Of a DNA stretch of 38,889 bases, positions 1-9,497 are shown piece by piece. Source of the DNA: Flavobacteriaceae bacterium (GTDB lineage Bacteria > Bacteroidota > Bacteroidia > Flavobacteriales > Flavobacteriaceae); NCBI GenBank assembly GCA_027082925.1, contig JALWTD010000020.1:71779-110667 (forward strand). Direction: 5' to 3'. How positions within the stretch are numbered: position 1 is the first letter of the stretch; every line of letters begins with the position of its first letter. The notes beneath the pieces are model-generated. The model was not told the origin of the DNA and did no database searches. It saw only the letters and a program-made list of their open reading frames with translations. Both the position numbers and the translations under genes were made by a program.

Positions 1-1854
1 GATGCTACAGAGAGTATTACAGTAACAAGTTCAGATTTAGTAACTGTTAAAACAGTAAGTAATGCAACACCAAATGAAGGAGATACTATTACATATACTA
101 TTACCGTAACTAACAACGGACCAAGTGATGCAACAGGAGTGAATATAACAGATAATCTACCTGTTGGAGTTACTTATTTAAGCCACTCAACAGTAGATGG
201 GTCGTTTAATAATGGTTCAGGAGTTTGGACAATAGGAAACTTAGCAAATGGAGCTACAGCTACTTTGACAATTGATGCTACCGTTGATTTAGGAACGGTT
301 GGTCAAGTTATTACAAACACAACCACTGCAGCTATCGCAGATCAATCTGATCCAAATATGGCTAACAACATTGGTAGTGTTACAATAATTCCGGTTGCTG
401 TTATAGATTTAAGTCTTACAAAAACGGTATTAGATAATAACACAACACCTTTAGTTGGAGATGTTATTACTTTCGAAATCAGAGTTGATAATGAAGGACC
501 AACAGATGCAACAGGAGTTCAAGTTACAGATTTAATACCTTCAGGATACGACTTTGTTAACTATAGTTCTACTATAGGAACGTATGACGCTGTAACAGGT
601 GTATGGAATATTGGAAATATTGAAATTGGAAACACAGCAGTTCTTCTTGTTGATGTAACAGTACTTGAGGCAGGAGATTATGTAAACTGTGCTGAAATTA
701 CCGCAGCAAATGAAGTTGATATTGATTCAACGCCTAACAATGGTATTTCTACAGAAGATGATTACGATTGTGCGGAAACAATTCCAGTAAATGAAGCAGA
801 TTTAAGTATTGTTAAATCAGTAGTAGCAAACAATGTTACACCTCTAGTAGGAGATCAAATAACATTTGAAATTAGACTTACTAATAATGGACCATTAGAT
901 GCTACAGAGGTAACTGTTGAAGATATTTTACCAACAGGATACACATTTGTAAATTATAGTTCAACAATAGGTACTTATAATGAAGTTTCAGGTGTATGGA
1001 ACGTTGGTACTATATTAAACGGTGAAACGGAAGTTTTATTAATAGACGTTATTGTAAATGCTACAGGTGATTACACAAACTGTACAGTTGTAACTAACTT
1101 ACGTCAAATAGATCCAGATTTATCAAATAATAACAGTTGTGCTTCAACAACTCCAATACCGGTTGCAGATTTAGAGTTAACGAAAGATGTTGATAATCTT
1201 GAGCCATATGCTGAGACAAATGTTGACTTTACAATTAATTTGACAAACAACGGTCCAAGTGATGCAACAGGAGTTCAAGTTACAGATATGATTCCTTCAG
1301 GATATACATTTGTAAGCTATACCGCAACAACAGGAACATATGATAGTGCATCAGGTATCTGGAATGTGGGAACCGTTGTTAATGGAGCTACAGAAACATT
1401 GACAATTACAGCATTTGTATTGCCAATAGGTGAATGGAATAATGTAGCAGAAGTAACAGCTTCAAATGAACTAGATTTAGATTCAACACCAGGAAACGGT
1501 GATATTTATGAAGATGATCAAGCTCAAGTAAGAACAGACCCTATAGTGTTGTTAACAGTTCCAGAATTGTTTACACCTAATGGAGATGGTATTAACGATT
1601 TGTTTGAAATAGAATTTTTAGGAGTTTTATATCCAAACTTTAGTATGCAAATTGTGAATAGATATGGAAATAAAGTTTATGAATATACACATAACGGAGA
1701 TCCATACTATATGCCACAATGGTGGGATGGAACCTCTCAAGGACAAGTAAACTTTGGAAATGGAGATTTACCTACAGGTACGTATTTCTATACAATTTAC
1801 TTTAATAATGATGAGAGAAAACCTCAAACAGGTTGGATATATTTAAGAAGATAA
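1..1854 (+). CDS. DUF11-repeat surface adhesin, type IX secreted (5' end missing)
   Basis: The frame is open from base 1, so the gene starts upstream; 617 residues are visible. It holds four DUF11 (conserved repeat domain) units, each opening with a D-L-x-x-x-K strand and containing the pattern NNGPSDATGVxVTD. The last ~98 residues, from VPELFTPNGDGIND (base 1558) to the WIYLRR end, form the gliding-motility-associated type B sorting domain. Proteins of this kind are exported by the type IX system and displayed on the surface, and SprB-like adhesins of gliding flavobacteria share this architecture. The next genes, PorP/SprF and OmpA-like, are the usual partners. Role in adhesion or motility is inferred from domains and context; total length and the N-terminus are unknown. 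Confidence 0.88.
   Translation, partial: DATESITVTSSDLVTVKTVSNATPNEGDTITYTITVTNNGPSDATGVNITDNLPVGVTYLSHSTVDGSFNNGSGVWTIGNLANGATATLTIDATVDLGTVGQVITNTTTAAIADQSDPNMANNIGSVTIIPVAVIDLSLTKTVLDNNTTPLVGDVITFEIRVDNEGPTDATGVQVTDLIPSGYDFVNYSSTIGTYDAVTGVWNIGNIEIGNTAVLLVDVTVLEAGDYVNCAEITAANEVDIDSTPNNGISTEDDYDCAETIPVNEADLSIVKSVVANNVTPLVGDQITFEIRLTNNGPLDATEVTVEDILPTGYTFVNYSSTIGTYNEVSGVWNVGTILNGETEVLLIDVIVNATGDYTNCTVVTNLRQIDPDLSNNNSCASTTPIPVADLELTKDVDNLEPYAETNVDFTINLTNNGPSDATGVQVTDMIPSGYTFVSYTATTGTYDSASGIWNVGTVVNGATETLTITAFVLPIGEWNNVAEVTASNELDLDSTPGNGDIYEDDQAQVRTDPIVLLTVPELFTPNGDGINDLFEIEFLGVLYPNFSMQIVNRYGNKVYEYTHNGDPYYMPQWWDGTSQGQVNFGNGDLPTGTYFYTIYFNNDERKPQTGWIYLRR
34..1545 (+). repeat. Four tandem DUF11 coding repeats
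   Basis: Approximate units are 34-393, 406-792, 799-1164 and 1168-1545. Each encodes about 120 residues. Some segments are nearly identical at DNA level: a stretch reading ccaagtgatgcaacaggagt appears at about 121 and 1255, and the segment encoding GVQVTDLIPSGY in unit 2 differs from unit 4 at only a few bases. This suggests ongoing homogenisation between units. More repeats probably lie upstream of the window. Confidence 0.8.
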
Positions 1855-1866
1855 AACATGGTTTAC

Positions 1867-1900
1867 GGAGAGTGTTTGGTTGTATAACCTTACGCTCTCC
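1867..1900 (+). other. Intercistronic hairpin between adhesin and porP/sprF
   Basis: ggagagtgt (1867-1875) pairs with acgctctcc (1892-1900), nine pairs including one G-T wobble. An inner ggtt/aacc stem (1878-1881 with 1886-1889) closes a gtat loop. No T-run follows (taataaaa), so it does not look like a full intrinsic terminator. It could reduce read-through, stabilise the mRNA end or act as a processing site between a large adhesin message and its partner. The structure is seen; the role is inferred. Confidence 0.5.
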
Positions 1901-1914
1901 TAATAAAAAAACAA

Positions 1915-2829
1915 ATGAAATTTATGAAACAAATTAAATTACTTTTAGGAATTTTGACCTTAATGTCCATTACAACCGTATTTGGACAGCAAGATTCTCA
2001 TTATACACAATACATGTATAACATGAATGTGATAAACCCAGCCTATGCAGGTTCTAAGGGTATTACAAGTATTGGTATACTAGGACGAACACAATGGGTT
2101 GGAGTTGAAGGAGCTCCAAAAACAGTTACATTTTCATTACACTCACCTGTAGGAAAAGCAGTAGGATTAGGTCTTTCAGTTATACACGACGAAATAGGAC
2201 CGGTAAAAGAAGATAATGTTTACGTTGATTTTTCTTATACAATTAACACATCTGAAGAAGGACGATTAGCCTTTGGATTAAAAGGAGGATTTTCATTTTT
2301 AGATGTTAGAGAATTAATAATTGTAGATCCAGATCCACTAAACATACCTATACACGAAAGCTCTCCTAATTTTGGAGCAGGTATTTATTACTATACCAAC
2401 AAGTTTTATTTAGGTGTGTCTGCCCCTAATTTTTTAGAAACAAGACATCTTGAAAAAAATGGAGGGGTGGTTAGTTCAGCTTCTGAAAAAATGCACTACT
2501 TTTTAACATCAGGGTATGTGTTTGAATTATCAGATAAGCTAAAACTTAAACCATCAACAATGGTAAAAGCAACTTCAGGAGCTCCTGTTTCTGTAGATTT
2601 GTCTTTAAATTTATTGATTGATGAAAAATTTGAAGTAGGATTATCGCATAGATTTGACGATTCTATTAGTGGAATGGTTGGGTTTAATGTGAATGAAGAC
2701 TTTAGAATAGGATATGCGTACGATTATACAACAACAAAATTTGGTGATTACATCAATTCAGGAACTCATGAAATAATATTGTTGTTTGACTTTAACAGAA
2801 GAAACCTGAAGAGTCCTAGATTCTTTTAA
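1915..2829 (+). CDS. PorP/SprF family type IX secretion outer-membrane protein
   Basis: 304 residues with an N-terminal signal peptide (KLLLGILTLMSITTVFG, then QQ). The family hallmark follows directly: HYTQYMYNMNVINPAYAGSKG-like N-terminus, then GRTQWVGVEGAPKT. The rest alternates short beta-strand segments, as expected for an outer-membrane barrel, and ends RRNLKSPRFF. PorP/SprF proteins are outer-membrane components needed for secretion or display of particular type B adhesins, and SprF is encoded next to SprB. Here it follows the adhesin by 60 bp and precedes the OmpA-like gene by 17 bp, so it is likely the dedicated partner of the upstream adhesin. ATG at 1915 is used; ATG at 1924 is an alternative that keeps the signal peptide. 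Confidence 0.9.
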   Translation: MKFMKQIKLLLGILTLMSITTVFGQQDSHYTQYMYNMNVINPAYAGSKGITSIGILGRTQWVGVEGAPKTVTFSLHSPVGKAVGLGLSVIHDEIGPVKEDNVYVDFSYTINTSEEGRLAFGLKGGFSFLDVRELIIVDPDPLNIPIHESSPNFGAGIYYYTNKFYLGVSAPNFLETRHLEKNGGVVSSASEKMHYFLTSGYVFELSDKLKLKPSTMVKATSGAPVSVDLSLNLLIDEKFEVGLSHRFDDSISGMVGFNVNEDFRIGYAYDYTTTKFGDYINSGTHEIILLFDFNRRNLKSPRFF

Positions 2830-2846
2830 TAAAAAAAATAAGTAAT

Positions 2847-4433
2847 ATGAGAAAAATTACACTTATAATAATATTGTTTTGCACAGCATTTTTAAATGCG
2901 CAAGAACAAAAATATAGTATTAAAAATACTTCGGCAAATACAAAATATTCCGATTTCGGAGTTGCTTATTTTGGAGAAAATATAGCTGTATTTGCATCGG
3001 CAAGAAAAGACAAGTCCATTAGAAAAAGAGTTTGGCTAATTAACAACCAACCTTATTTGGAATTGTATAAAGGAACCTTGACAGATGATGGTGATATTGA
3101 AAACGTAGAACGATTTTCAAAAGTTCTTAATTCAAAATATCACGAATCAAATGTAACGTTTACAAAAGATTTGAAAACGGTTTACTTTTCGCGTAATAAT
3201 TATTTGAATAAAAAATTCAAAAAAGATTCAACAGGAATGAACCTTATTCAATTATACCGCGCTCAAGTTGGTGAAGATGGAGAATGGACAAACATTACTC
3301 CAATGCCTTTTAACAGCGATAATTATCAAACAGGTCACCCTGCTTTAAATGATGCTGAAGATAAATTGTACTTTGTATCAGACATGCCTGGTTCTATAGG
3401 TGCAACAGATATTTTTGTGGTAGATATTTTACCTGACGGAAGTTATGGAGAGCCTAAAAACTTAGGTCCTGAAGTAAATACACCTAGAAAAGAGATGTTC
3501 CCTTATATGGATGAAAATGGTATTTTATACTTTTCTTCTAACGGATATGCCGATACAAAAGGAGGTTTAGATGTATATGCTACTAAAATGGGTAAAAATG
3601 ATAAATTTTTAGAGCCTCAAAACTTAGGAGCACCAATTAATAGTGACAGCGATGATTTTGCTTTTGTAAAACAAAAAGGTAAAAATACAGGACACTTTTC
3701 TTCAAACAGAAAAGGAGGAAAGGGAGATGATGACATTTATTCTTTTGTAGAATTGAAACCATTGAGTTTTAAATGTGTTCAAAGTATCTCAGGAGTAACA
3801 CGTGATAAAAATAGCAGTGCGTTATTACCAGGAACTTTAGTCTCGTTATATAAAGGAGATGAAAAAGTTGAAAGTGTTATTGTTGGAAGCGATGCTACTT
3901 TTGTTTTTGATGTTGATTGTGAGACTCCATACAGAATTGTAGGAACTAAAGAAAATTACAAAGAAGATGCTAGAGATGTTGCGACATCAGATAAAGATGG
4001 GTCAGAATCTTCAGTAAATCTTGTTTTAGAACAAGAAGAATTTGTAACCATTAGAGGTCATTTGATGATTAATATCAACCCTATTTATTTCGAATTAGAT
4101 AAATATGATATTACAAAAGAATCGGCAATTGAATTACAACGTGTAGTTGATATCATGAAAAAATATCCAGGGTTAGTAGTTCAAATAGGATCGCATACCG
4201 ATAGTAGAGCTCCAGATAATTACAACTGGATACTATCAAACAAACGTGCAGTTTCTACGATGAATTGGCTTATTGAAAACGGAATAGATAAAAACCGAAT
4301 CTTTGGAGGAGGATACGGAGAAACTCAACTGGTTAATGAATGTTCAAATGGTGTTAAATGTACCGAAGAACAACATCAACAAAACAGAAGAACAGAGTTT
4401 ATTATTGTAAACCCGGGAATTATTAAACAATAA
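2847..4433 (+). CDS. OmpA family protein with PD40/WD40-like repeats
   Basis: 528 residues. A signal peptide (ITLIIILFCTAFLNAQ) is followed by a region of PD40-like repeats (about residues 150-310; FVSDMPGSIGATDIFV, FSSNGYADTKGGLDVY, FSSNRKGGKGDDDIYS). A carboxypeptidase-regulatory-like beta domain follows (about 310-395). The C-terminal OmpA peptidoglycan-binding domain spans about 405-528 (IYFELDKYDI, GSHTDSRAPDNYN, LSNKRAVS, NRRTEF). Proteins of this type are the usual third member of adhesin-PorP-OmpA cassettes and probably tie the surface complex to the cell wall. It is the last gene of the operon; a strong terminator follows 20 bp after the stop. Confidence 0.9.
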   Translation: MRKITLIIILFCTAFLNAQEQKYSIKNTSANTKYSDFGVAYFGENIAVFASARKDKSIRKRVWLINNQPYLELYKGTLTDDGDIENVERFSKVLNSKYHESNVTFTKDLKTVYFSRNNYLNKKFKKDSTGMNLIQLYRAQVGEDGEWTNITPMPFNSDNYQTGHPALNDAEDKLYFVSDMPGSIGATDIFVVDILPDGSYGEPKNLGPEVNTPRKEMFPYMDENGILYFSSNGYADTKGGLDVYATKMGKNDKFLEPQNLGAPINSDSDDFAFVKQKGKNTGHFSSNRKGGKGDDDIYSFVELKPLSFKCVQSISGVTRDKNSSALLPGTLVSLYKGDEKVESVIVGSDATFVFDVDCETPYRIVGTKENYKEDARDVATSDKDGSESSVNLVLEQEEFVTIRGHLMININPIYFELDKYDITKESAIELQRVVDIMKKYPGLVVQIGSHTDSRAPDNYNWILSNKRAVSTMNWLIENGIDKNRIFGGGYGETQLVNECSNGVKCTEEQHQQNRRTEFIIVNPGIIKQ

Positions 4434-4453
4434 TTAAAATTATTTAACATATT

Positions 4454-4485
4454 AAAAAAGAGCTGTATACGTACAGCTCTTTTTT
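4454..4485 (+). terminator. Intrinsic terminator after the adhesin/porP/ompA operon
   Basis: agagctgta and tacagctct pair around a tacg loop (4468-4471). The stem extends through six A on the left pairing with the six T on the right, which also forms the T-run. It lies 20 bp after the OmpA-like stop codon. Confidence 0.85.
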
Positions 4486-4596
4486 AGTTATAAGAAAATG
4501 GTGTTAAAAAAATATAAATAAATTCGACGAACGGTTTTTAATATATTATTCAGTTATATTATCTTCACAATAATTAAACTAAAAAATTTAACCCCA

Positions 4597-7500
4597 ATGA
4601 AAAAAATTACTTTATTTTTATTACTGGTTATACCGGTATGGTTACAAGCGCAAATTCCTTCGTATTACAACGATGTAAACTTATCACTTACAGGAATGGC
4701 TTTAAAAAATGAATTAGCAACAAAAATTATTAACACTCACACAAGGTATTTGTCCTATTCTCAAATTTGGGACGCTTCAAAAATTACCGATTTAGATCCT
4801 AATGACGCTACTCAAAGTAACGTGATTTTAATTTATGGATATAACGATAATGATGGGAATTATGTTACCGATAGAACGAGAAGTAAAAATGCCAATGGTG
4901 GAAATGCAGGAACTGATTGGAATAGAGAACACACCTATGCAAAGTCTCTTGGAACACCAAACCTAGGAACTTCAGGACCAGGTTCAGATGCTCATCATTT
5001 GCGACCGGCAGATGTTTCTTTTAACTCTCAACGAAGTAGCAAAAAATTTGCAACCGGAAGTGGAAATGCCGGCAATTCTAATGGAGGATGGTATCCTGGA
5101 GACGAATGGAAAGGTGATATAGCCAGAATGATGATGTATATGTACTTACGTTACGGAAACCAATGTTTACCTACCAATGTAGGTATAGGAAGTTCAGCAG
5201 CAACCCCTGATGCCATGATTGATTTGTTTTTACAATGGAATGCAGAAGATCCTGTATCTCAAATAGAAAAAAATAGAAATGCATATCATGGCAATGCATC
5301 TAACACTTTTGCCCAAGGGAATAGAAATCCTTTTATAGACAATCCTGCTTTTGCTACTCAAATATGGGGAGGACCTCAAGCAGAAGATTTGTTTGGGAAT
5401 GGTGGAGGAAATGCCGGTGGAGACACTACAGCACCAACGGTTCCTACAAATTTAGCTTCATCTAACACGACTCAAACGAGTACCGATTTAACCTGGACAG
5501 CATCTACAGATAATGTAGGAGTAACAGGATACGATGTATTTAAAGATGGAGCATTTTTAGCATCTACAACAGCGACTACTTATGGAGTAACAGGATTAAC
5601 AGCTTCGACAACCTATTCATTTACGGTAAAATCTAAAGATGCAGCAGGAAATACTTCAGCAAGCAGTACTGCTTTAAGTGTAACAACATCGGCAAGTACC
5701 GGTGGCGGAGGAAGTGGAACAAGCACAGAGCTTTTCTTTTCAGAGTATGTAGAAGGTTCTTCATACAATAAAGCGTTAGAGATAGCTAATTTCACAGGAA
5801 GTGCAGTAAATCTATCTTCTTACAGTATTAAAAAACAATCAAACGGAGCAGGTTCTTGGTCATCAGGTTATGCGTTAAGCGGACAGTTGTCAAGTGGTAC
5901 TGTTTATGTGATAGCAAATAGTAGTGCTAGCGCTACCATTTTAGGAGTGGCAAATGCTACCTCATCAGGAACAGAACTATCATTTAATGGTAACGATGCA
6001 GTAGGATTGTTTAAGAATGGTGTTTTAATAGACATTATAGGAACCTTTAATGGAGGAACAGCAAACTTTGCGAAGGATATTACTTTACGTAGAAAATCGA
6101 CAGTAACAGGTCCGTCAACAACGTTTGATAAAGTGGGAGAATGGGATTCTTTTGCAAAAGATACCTTTAATGGTTTAGGAACTCATACTGTTTCTGGCGG
6201 AGGAAATACCGGAGGTGGAGATACTACTGCCCCAACCACTCCAACCAATTTAGTAGCTAGTAATGTTTCAGAAACAACAGCAACACTTACTTGGACAGCA
6301 TCTACAGATAATGTAGGAGTAATAGGTTATGATGTATTTAAAAACGGAACATTTTTAGCATCTACAACAGCAACTACATATAACGTAACAGGTTTAACAG
6401 TTGCAACCACATATACATTTACAGTAACAGCAAAAGATGCAGCAGGAAATACTTCTGCAGCGAGTAGTGCAGCTACAGTAACAACAGTTGACACTACAGC
6501 ACCAACGGTTCCTACAAATTTAGCTTCATCTAACACGACTCAAACGAGTACCGATTTAACCTGGACAGCATCTACAGATAATGTAGGAGTAACAGGATAC
6601 GATGTATTTAAAGATGGAGCATTTTTAGCATCTACAACAGCGACTACTTATGGAGTAACAGGATTAACAGCTTCGACAACCTATTCATTTACGGTAAAAT
6701 CTAAAGATGCAGCAGGAAATACTTCAGCAAGCAGTACTGCTTTAAGTGTAACAACATCGGCAAGTACCGGTGGCGGAGGAAGTGGAACAAGCACAGAGCT
6801 TTTCTTTTCAGAGTATGTAGAAGGTTCTTCATACAATAAAGCGTTAGAGATAGCTAATTTCACAGGAAGTGCAGTAAATCTATCTTCTTACAGTATTAAA
6901 AAACAATCAAACGGAGCAGGTTCTTGGTCATCAGGTTATGCGTTAAGCGGACAGTTGTCAAGTGGTACTGTTTATGTGATAGCAAATAGTAGTGCTAGCG
7001 CTACCATTTTAGGAGTGGCAAATGCTACCTCATCAGGAACAGAACTATCATTTAATGGTAACGATGCAGTAGGATTGTTTAAGAATGGTGTTTTAATAGA
7101 CATTATAGGAACCTTTAATGGAGGAACAGCAAACTTTGCGAAGGATATTACTTTACGTAGAAAATCGGCAGTAACAGGTCCGTCAACAACGTTTGATAAA
7201 GTGGGAGAATGGGATTCTTTTGCAAAAGATACCTTTAATGGTTTAGGAACTCATACTGTTTCTGGCGGAGGAAATACCGGAGGTGGAAACACAGGAGGTA
7301 CAACAACGGTATTGTTTACTCATTCGTTCGAAACCGGATGGGATGGTTGGTCTGATGGAGGTGGAGATTGTTATAGAATTAACTCGTATAGATCTTTTGA
7401 CGGAAATTATTCAATTCGAATAAGAGATAATTCAGGAATAGCTTCTTCTATGACATCAAGTCCTTACAATGTTTCATCGTATAGTAATTTAGAAGTTAAA

Positions 7501-8106
7501 TTTAACTTTTACAGTTACAGTATGGAAACCAATGAAGACTTTTGGCTTCAGTTTTTTGATGGGACTTCATGGAGAACGGTAAAAGCGTTTGTAAGTGGGA
7601 CAGACTTTAGTAACAATCAATTTACAGCAGCTACAGTTAATATTCCTGCAACACAATACAATTTTCCAACAAATGCTCAATTTAGATTTAGGTGTGATGC
7701 CAGTTCAAATGGTGATGAGATTTATATTGACAATGTTAGTGTTACAGCAACTAGTGCTGCAGCTAGATACAATAGTGTAAACAGTACAATAGCTTTAGGA
7801 AGTATGAAAGTTACTGAAACACGTGAAATAGTTAGAGAAATAGACGATATGGAATTTTACCCAAATCCGGCGATTACAAGTACGGTATTAAGAACCGAAA
7901 TAGATATTGAAGATGCTAAAATAGATGTTCAAGTAAGTATTGTTAATCTTCAAGGAAAAGTAATAAAGTCATTTGCTTATCGTAATGTAGAGAATGAACT
8001 TTTTGAACAAAACATATCGGTATTACATTTAGAAAAAGGAATATATTTTGTAAATATTACTACTTCTAATGGAACAAATACAACCAAAAAGTTAGTTGTA
8101 CAATAA
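4597..8106 (+). CDS. Secreted modular endonuclease I with FN3 and lamin-tail repeats, type IX sorted
   Basis: 1169 residues. Order: signal peptide (KITLFLLLVIPVWLQAQ), endonuclease I domain to about 265, FN3 (276-364), lamin-tail-like domain (about 376-530), two FN3 (about 542-631 and 632-720), a second lamin-tail-like domain (about 732-886), a jelly-roll-like module (about 903-1050), and a type A sorting domain (1085-1169, starting MEFYPNPAITSTV). The His-Me finger signature is WNREHTY (108-114) with DAHHLRP (131-137) and N143/R146. The enzyme should cut DNA or RNA outside the cell and be exported by the type IX system. It stands alone between two terminators. A possible weak -7 element (TATCTTCA, 4560-4567) lies 29 bp before the ATG. 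A second endonuclease I lies at 37055. Confidence 0.9.
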   Translation: MKKITLFLLLVIPVWLQAQIPSYYNDVNLSLTGMALKNELATKIINTHTRYLSYSQIWDASKITDLDPNDATQSNVILIYGYNDNDGNYVTDRTRSKNANGGNAGTDWNREHTYAKSLGTPNLGTSGPGSDAHHLRPADVSFNSQRSSKKFATGSGNAGNSNGGWYPGDEWKGDIARMMMYMYLRYGNQCLPTNVGIGSSAATPDAMIDLFLQWNAEDPVSQIEKNRNAYHGNASNTFAQGNRNPFIDNPAFATQIWGGPQAEDLFGNGGGNAGGDTTAPTVPTNLASSNTTQTSTDLTWTASTDNVGVTGYDVFKDGAFLASTTATTYGVTGLTASTTYSFTVKSKDAAGNTSASSTALSVTTSASTGGGGSGTSTELFFSEYVEGSSYNKALEIANFTGSAVNLSSYSIKKQSNGAGSWSSGYALSGQLSSGTVYVIANSSASATILGVANATSSGTELSFNGNDAVGLFKNGVLIDIIGTFNGGTANFAKDITLRRKSTVTGPSTTFDKVGEWDSFAKDTFNGLGTHTVSGGGNTGGGDTTAPTTPTNLVASNVSETTATLTWTASTDNVGVIGYDVFKNGTFLASTTATTYNVTGLTVATTYTFTVTAKDAAGNTSAASSAATVTTVDTTAPTVPTNLASSNTTQTSTDLTWTASTDNVGVTGYDVFKDGAFLASTTATTYGVTGLTASTTYSFTVKSKDAAGNTSASSTALSVTTSASTGGGGSGTSTELFFSEYVEGSSYNKALEIANFTGSAVNLSSYSIKKQSNGAGSWSSGYALSGQLSSGTVYVIANSSASATILGVANATSSGTELSFNGNDAVGLFKNGVLIDIIGTFNGGTANFAKDITLRRKSAVTGPSTTFDKVGEWDSFAKDTFNGLGTHTVSGGGNTGGGNTGGTTTVLFTHSFETGWDGWSDGGGDCYRINSYRSFDGNYSIRIRDNSGIASSMTSSPYNVSSYSNLEVKFNFYSYSMETNEDFWLQFFDGTSWRTVKAFVSGTDFSNNQFTAATVNIPATQYNFPTNAQFRFRCDASSNGDEIYIDNVSVTATSAAARYNSVNSTIALGSMKVTETREIVREIDDMEFYPNPAITSTVLRTEIDIEDAKIDVQVSIVNLQGKVIKSFAYRNVENELFEQNISVLHLEKGIYFVNITTSNGTNTTKKLVVQ
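5422..6219 (+). repeat. 798-bp direct repeat, copy 1 (FN3 + lamin-tail-like domain)
   Basis: This stretch recurs at 6490-7287, offset 1068 bases (356 codons), in frame. By direct reading the copies differ at one base only: A at 6100 against G at 7168, giving KSTVTG against KSAVTG. The 270 bases between the copies encode a third, more diverged FN3 domain. Confidence 0.95.
6490..7287 (+). repeat. 798-bp direct repeat, copy 2
   Basis: Second copy of 5422-6219, in the same frame of the endonuclease I gene, with the single difference at 7168. It starts at the DTTAPT codons and ends in the GGGNTGGG linker, so the duplicated block is one FN3 plus one lamin-tail-like domain with its linker. Confidence 0.95.
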
Positions 8107-8121
8107 CCAATTAACCAAAAC

Positions 8122-8150
8122 AAAAAACCGGAGTATATCTCCGGTTTTTT
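8122..8150. terminator. Bidirectional terminator between endonuclease I and sufD
   Basis: ccggag (8128-8133) pairs with ctccgg (8139-8144) around a five-base loop. Six A on the left and six T on the right extend the stem and give a T-run on either strand. It lies between convergent genes, 15 bp after the nuclease stop and 20 bp beyond the sufD stop. Confidence 0.85.
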
Positions 8151-8170
8151 ATTTGTAATAAGATTGTTTT

Positions 8171-9496
8171 TTATAAATTAAAGCCTAGCTCAACACCAAG
8201 TTTATCGGCTATTAATTTTGTTATGGTAGTTTTTAATTCAGGAATTTTAATCTTTTCAACTACGTCATTTGCAAAAGCAAATAATAGTAACGCTTTTGCT
8301 TCAGCTTTAGGAATTCCTCTTTGTTGCATATAAAACAATGCACTTTCATCTAATTGTCCAATGGTACATCCGTGAGAACATTTTACATCATCGGCAAAAA
8401 TTTCTAGTTGAGGTTTTGCATTTACCGCAGCTTTATCTCCAATTAAAATAGAGTTGTTTTGCTGATATGCATTTGTTTTTTGAGCCTCTTTTTTAACAAT
8501 AACTTTTCCGTTAAACACACCGGTAGAAGCATTGTTGTAAATTCCTTTATACAGCTCATGGCTTTCGCAATTAGGCTCTATATGGTTTACAAGTGTATGA
8601 TGATCTACATGCTGTTTTTTATTCAAGACAGAAATTCCGTTTAGGTTAGAAACAATGTGTTCTCCTTTTTGATGAAATTCTAGGTTATTTCGAGTTAGTT
8701 TACCACCAAAAGAATACGTGTTTACAGAAACAATACTATTTTCTCTTTGTTCCACAAAAGTGCTGTCAATTAGCGAAGCATTTTCGGTGTCATTCTGGAT
8801 TTTATACCAATCAACAATGGCTCTTTTATGAGCAAAAATTTCGGTAACAGCATTGGTAAGTACCGTTGCTTTTTTTGTTAAACATTGGTGTCGTTCTACT
8901 ATTTGAACATGTGAATTTTCGCCAACAATAATTAGGTTTCTAGGCTGCAGCATTACTTCATTTTCTTTTCCCGTATAAAAATACATTAGCTGAATTGGTT
9001 TAGGAACCATTACGTTTTTTGGAATATGAATATATGTTCCTTCTGTAGTAAAAGCAGTGTTTAATGCTGTAATACTATCATTTTTATTGGCAAGGGTATT
9101 AAAGTAATAATCGGTTACTATTTTATGCTTTGTTTTTTTTATTGCTGAAGAAAGCAAGCAAATATCAAAACCATCATGTGTTGTTTCAGATAAGAAGGAG
9201 CTGTAAACACCATCTATAAAAACAATTTTATAACTTTCAATACCTTGTATAAAATATTTTTTAATATCATTAACTTCAACGGAATTTTCCGAAGAAGGAA
9301 ACACACTGTAATTGTGTTTTAAGATAGATTTTAGTGAAGTATATTTCCACTCCTCATCTTTTTTTGTAGGAAATCCTTTTTGTTCAAAAACTTCTATAGC
9401 TTTAGTTCTGATATTATGGATGTTCGAATCTAGGTCAACGCTCCCTTTATTTTCTAGGGCTATAAAAGAGGATATTAATTTTTCTTTTAATGACAT
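8171..9496 (-). CDS. sufD: SufD, Fe-S cluster assembly scaffold component
   Basis: 441 residues, the usual length for SufD. The C-terminal half carries the SufB/SufD beta-helix core and typical segments NASTGVFNGKVIVKKEAQKT, KPQLEIFADDVKCSHGCTIG and the RGIPKAEAKALLLFAF end. SufD joins SufB and SufC in the cytosolic SufBC2D complex that builds Fe-S clusters. Its ATG follows the sufC stop after one base, so the two are translationally close. It is the last suf gene here: no sufS or sufE follows, and the terminator at 8122-8150 ends the transcript. Confidence 0.95.
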   Translation of the reverse strand: MSLKEKLISSFIALENKGSVDLDSNIHNIRTKAIEVFEQKGFPTKKDEEWKYTSLKSILKHNYSVFPSSENSVEVNDIKKYFIQGIESYKIVFIDGVYSSFLSETTHDGFDICLLSSAIKKTKHKIVTDYYFNTLANKNDSITALNTAFTTEGTYIHIPKNVMVPKPIQLMYFYTGKENEVMLQPRNLIIVGENSHVQIVERHQCLTKKATVLTNAVTEIFAHKRAIVDWYKIQNDTENASLIDSTFVEQRENSIVSVNTYSFGGKLTRNNLEFHQKGEHIVSNLNGISVLNKKQHVDHHTLVNHIEPNCESHELYKGIYNNASTGVFNGKVIVKKEAQKTNAYQQNNSILIGDKAAVNAKPQLEIFADDVKCSHGCTIGQLDESALFYMQQRGIPKAEAKALLLFAFANDVVEKIKIPELKTTITKLIADKLGVELGFNL

Positions 9497-9497
9497 A

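Noticed and set aside
5613-6863. Identical minus-strand open frames in the nuclease gene
   Set aside because: They are mirror frames of the duplicated domain, not genes.
5422-7287. CRISPR-like or mobile-element repeat
   Set aside because: Only two long in-frame copies of protein domains, with no short spaced repeats, terminal repeats or transposase.
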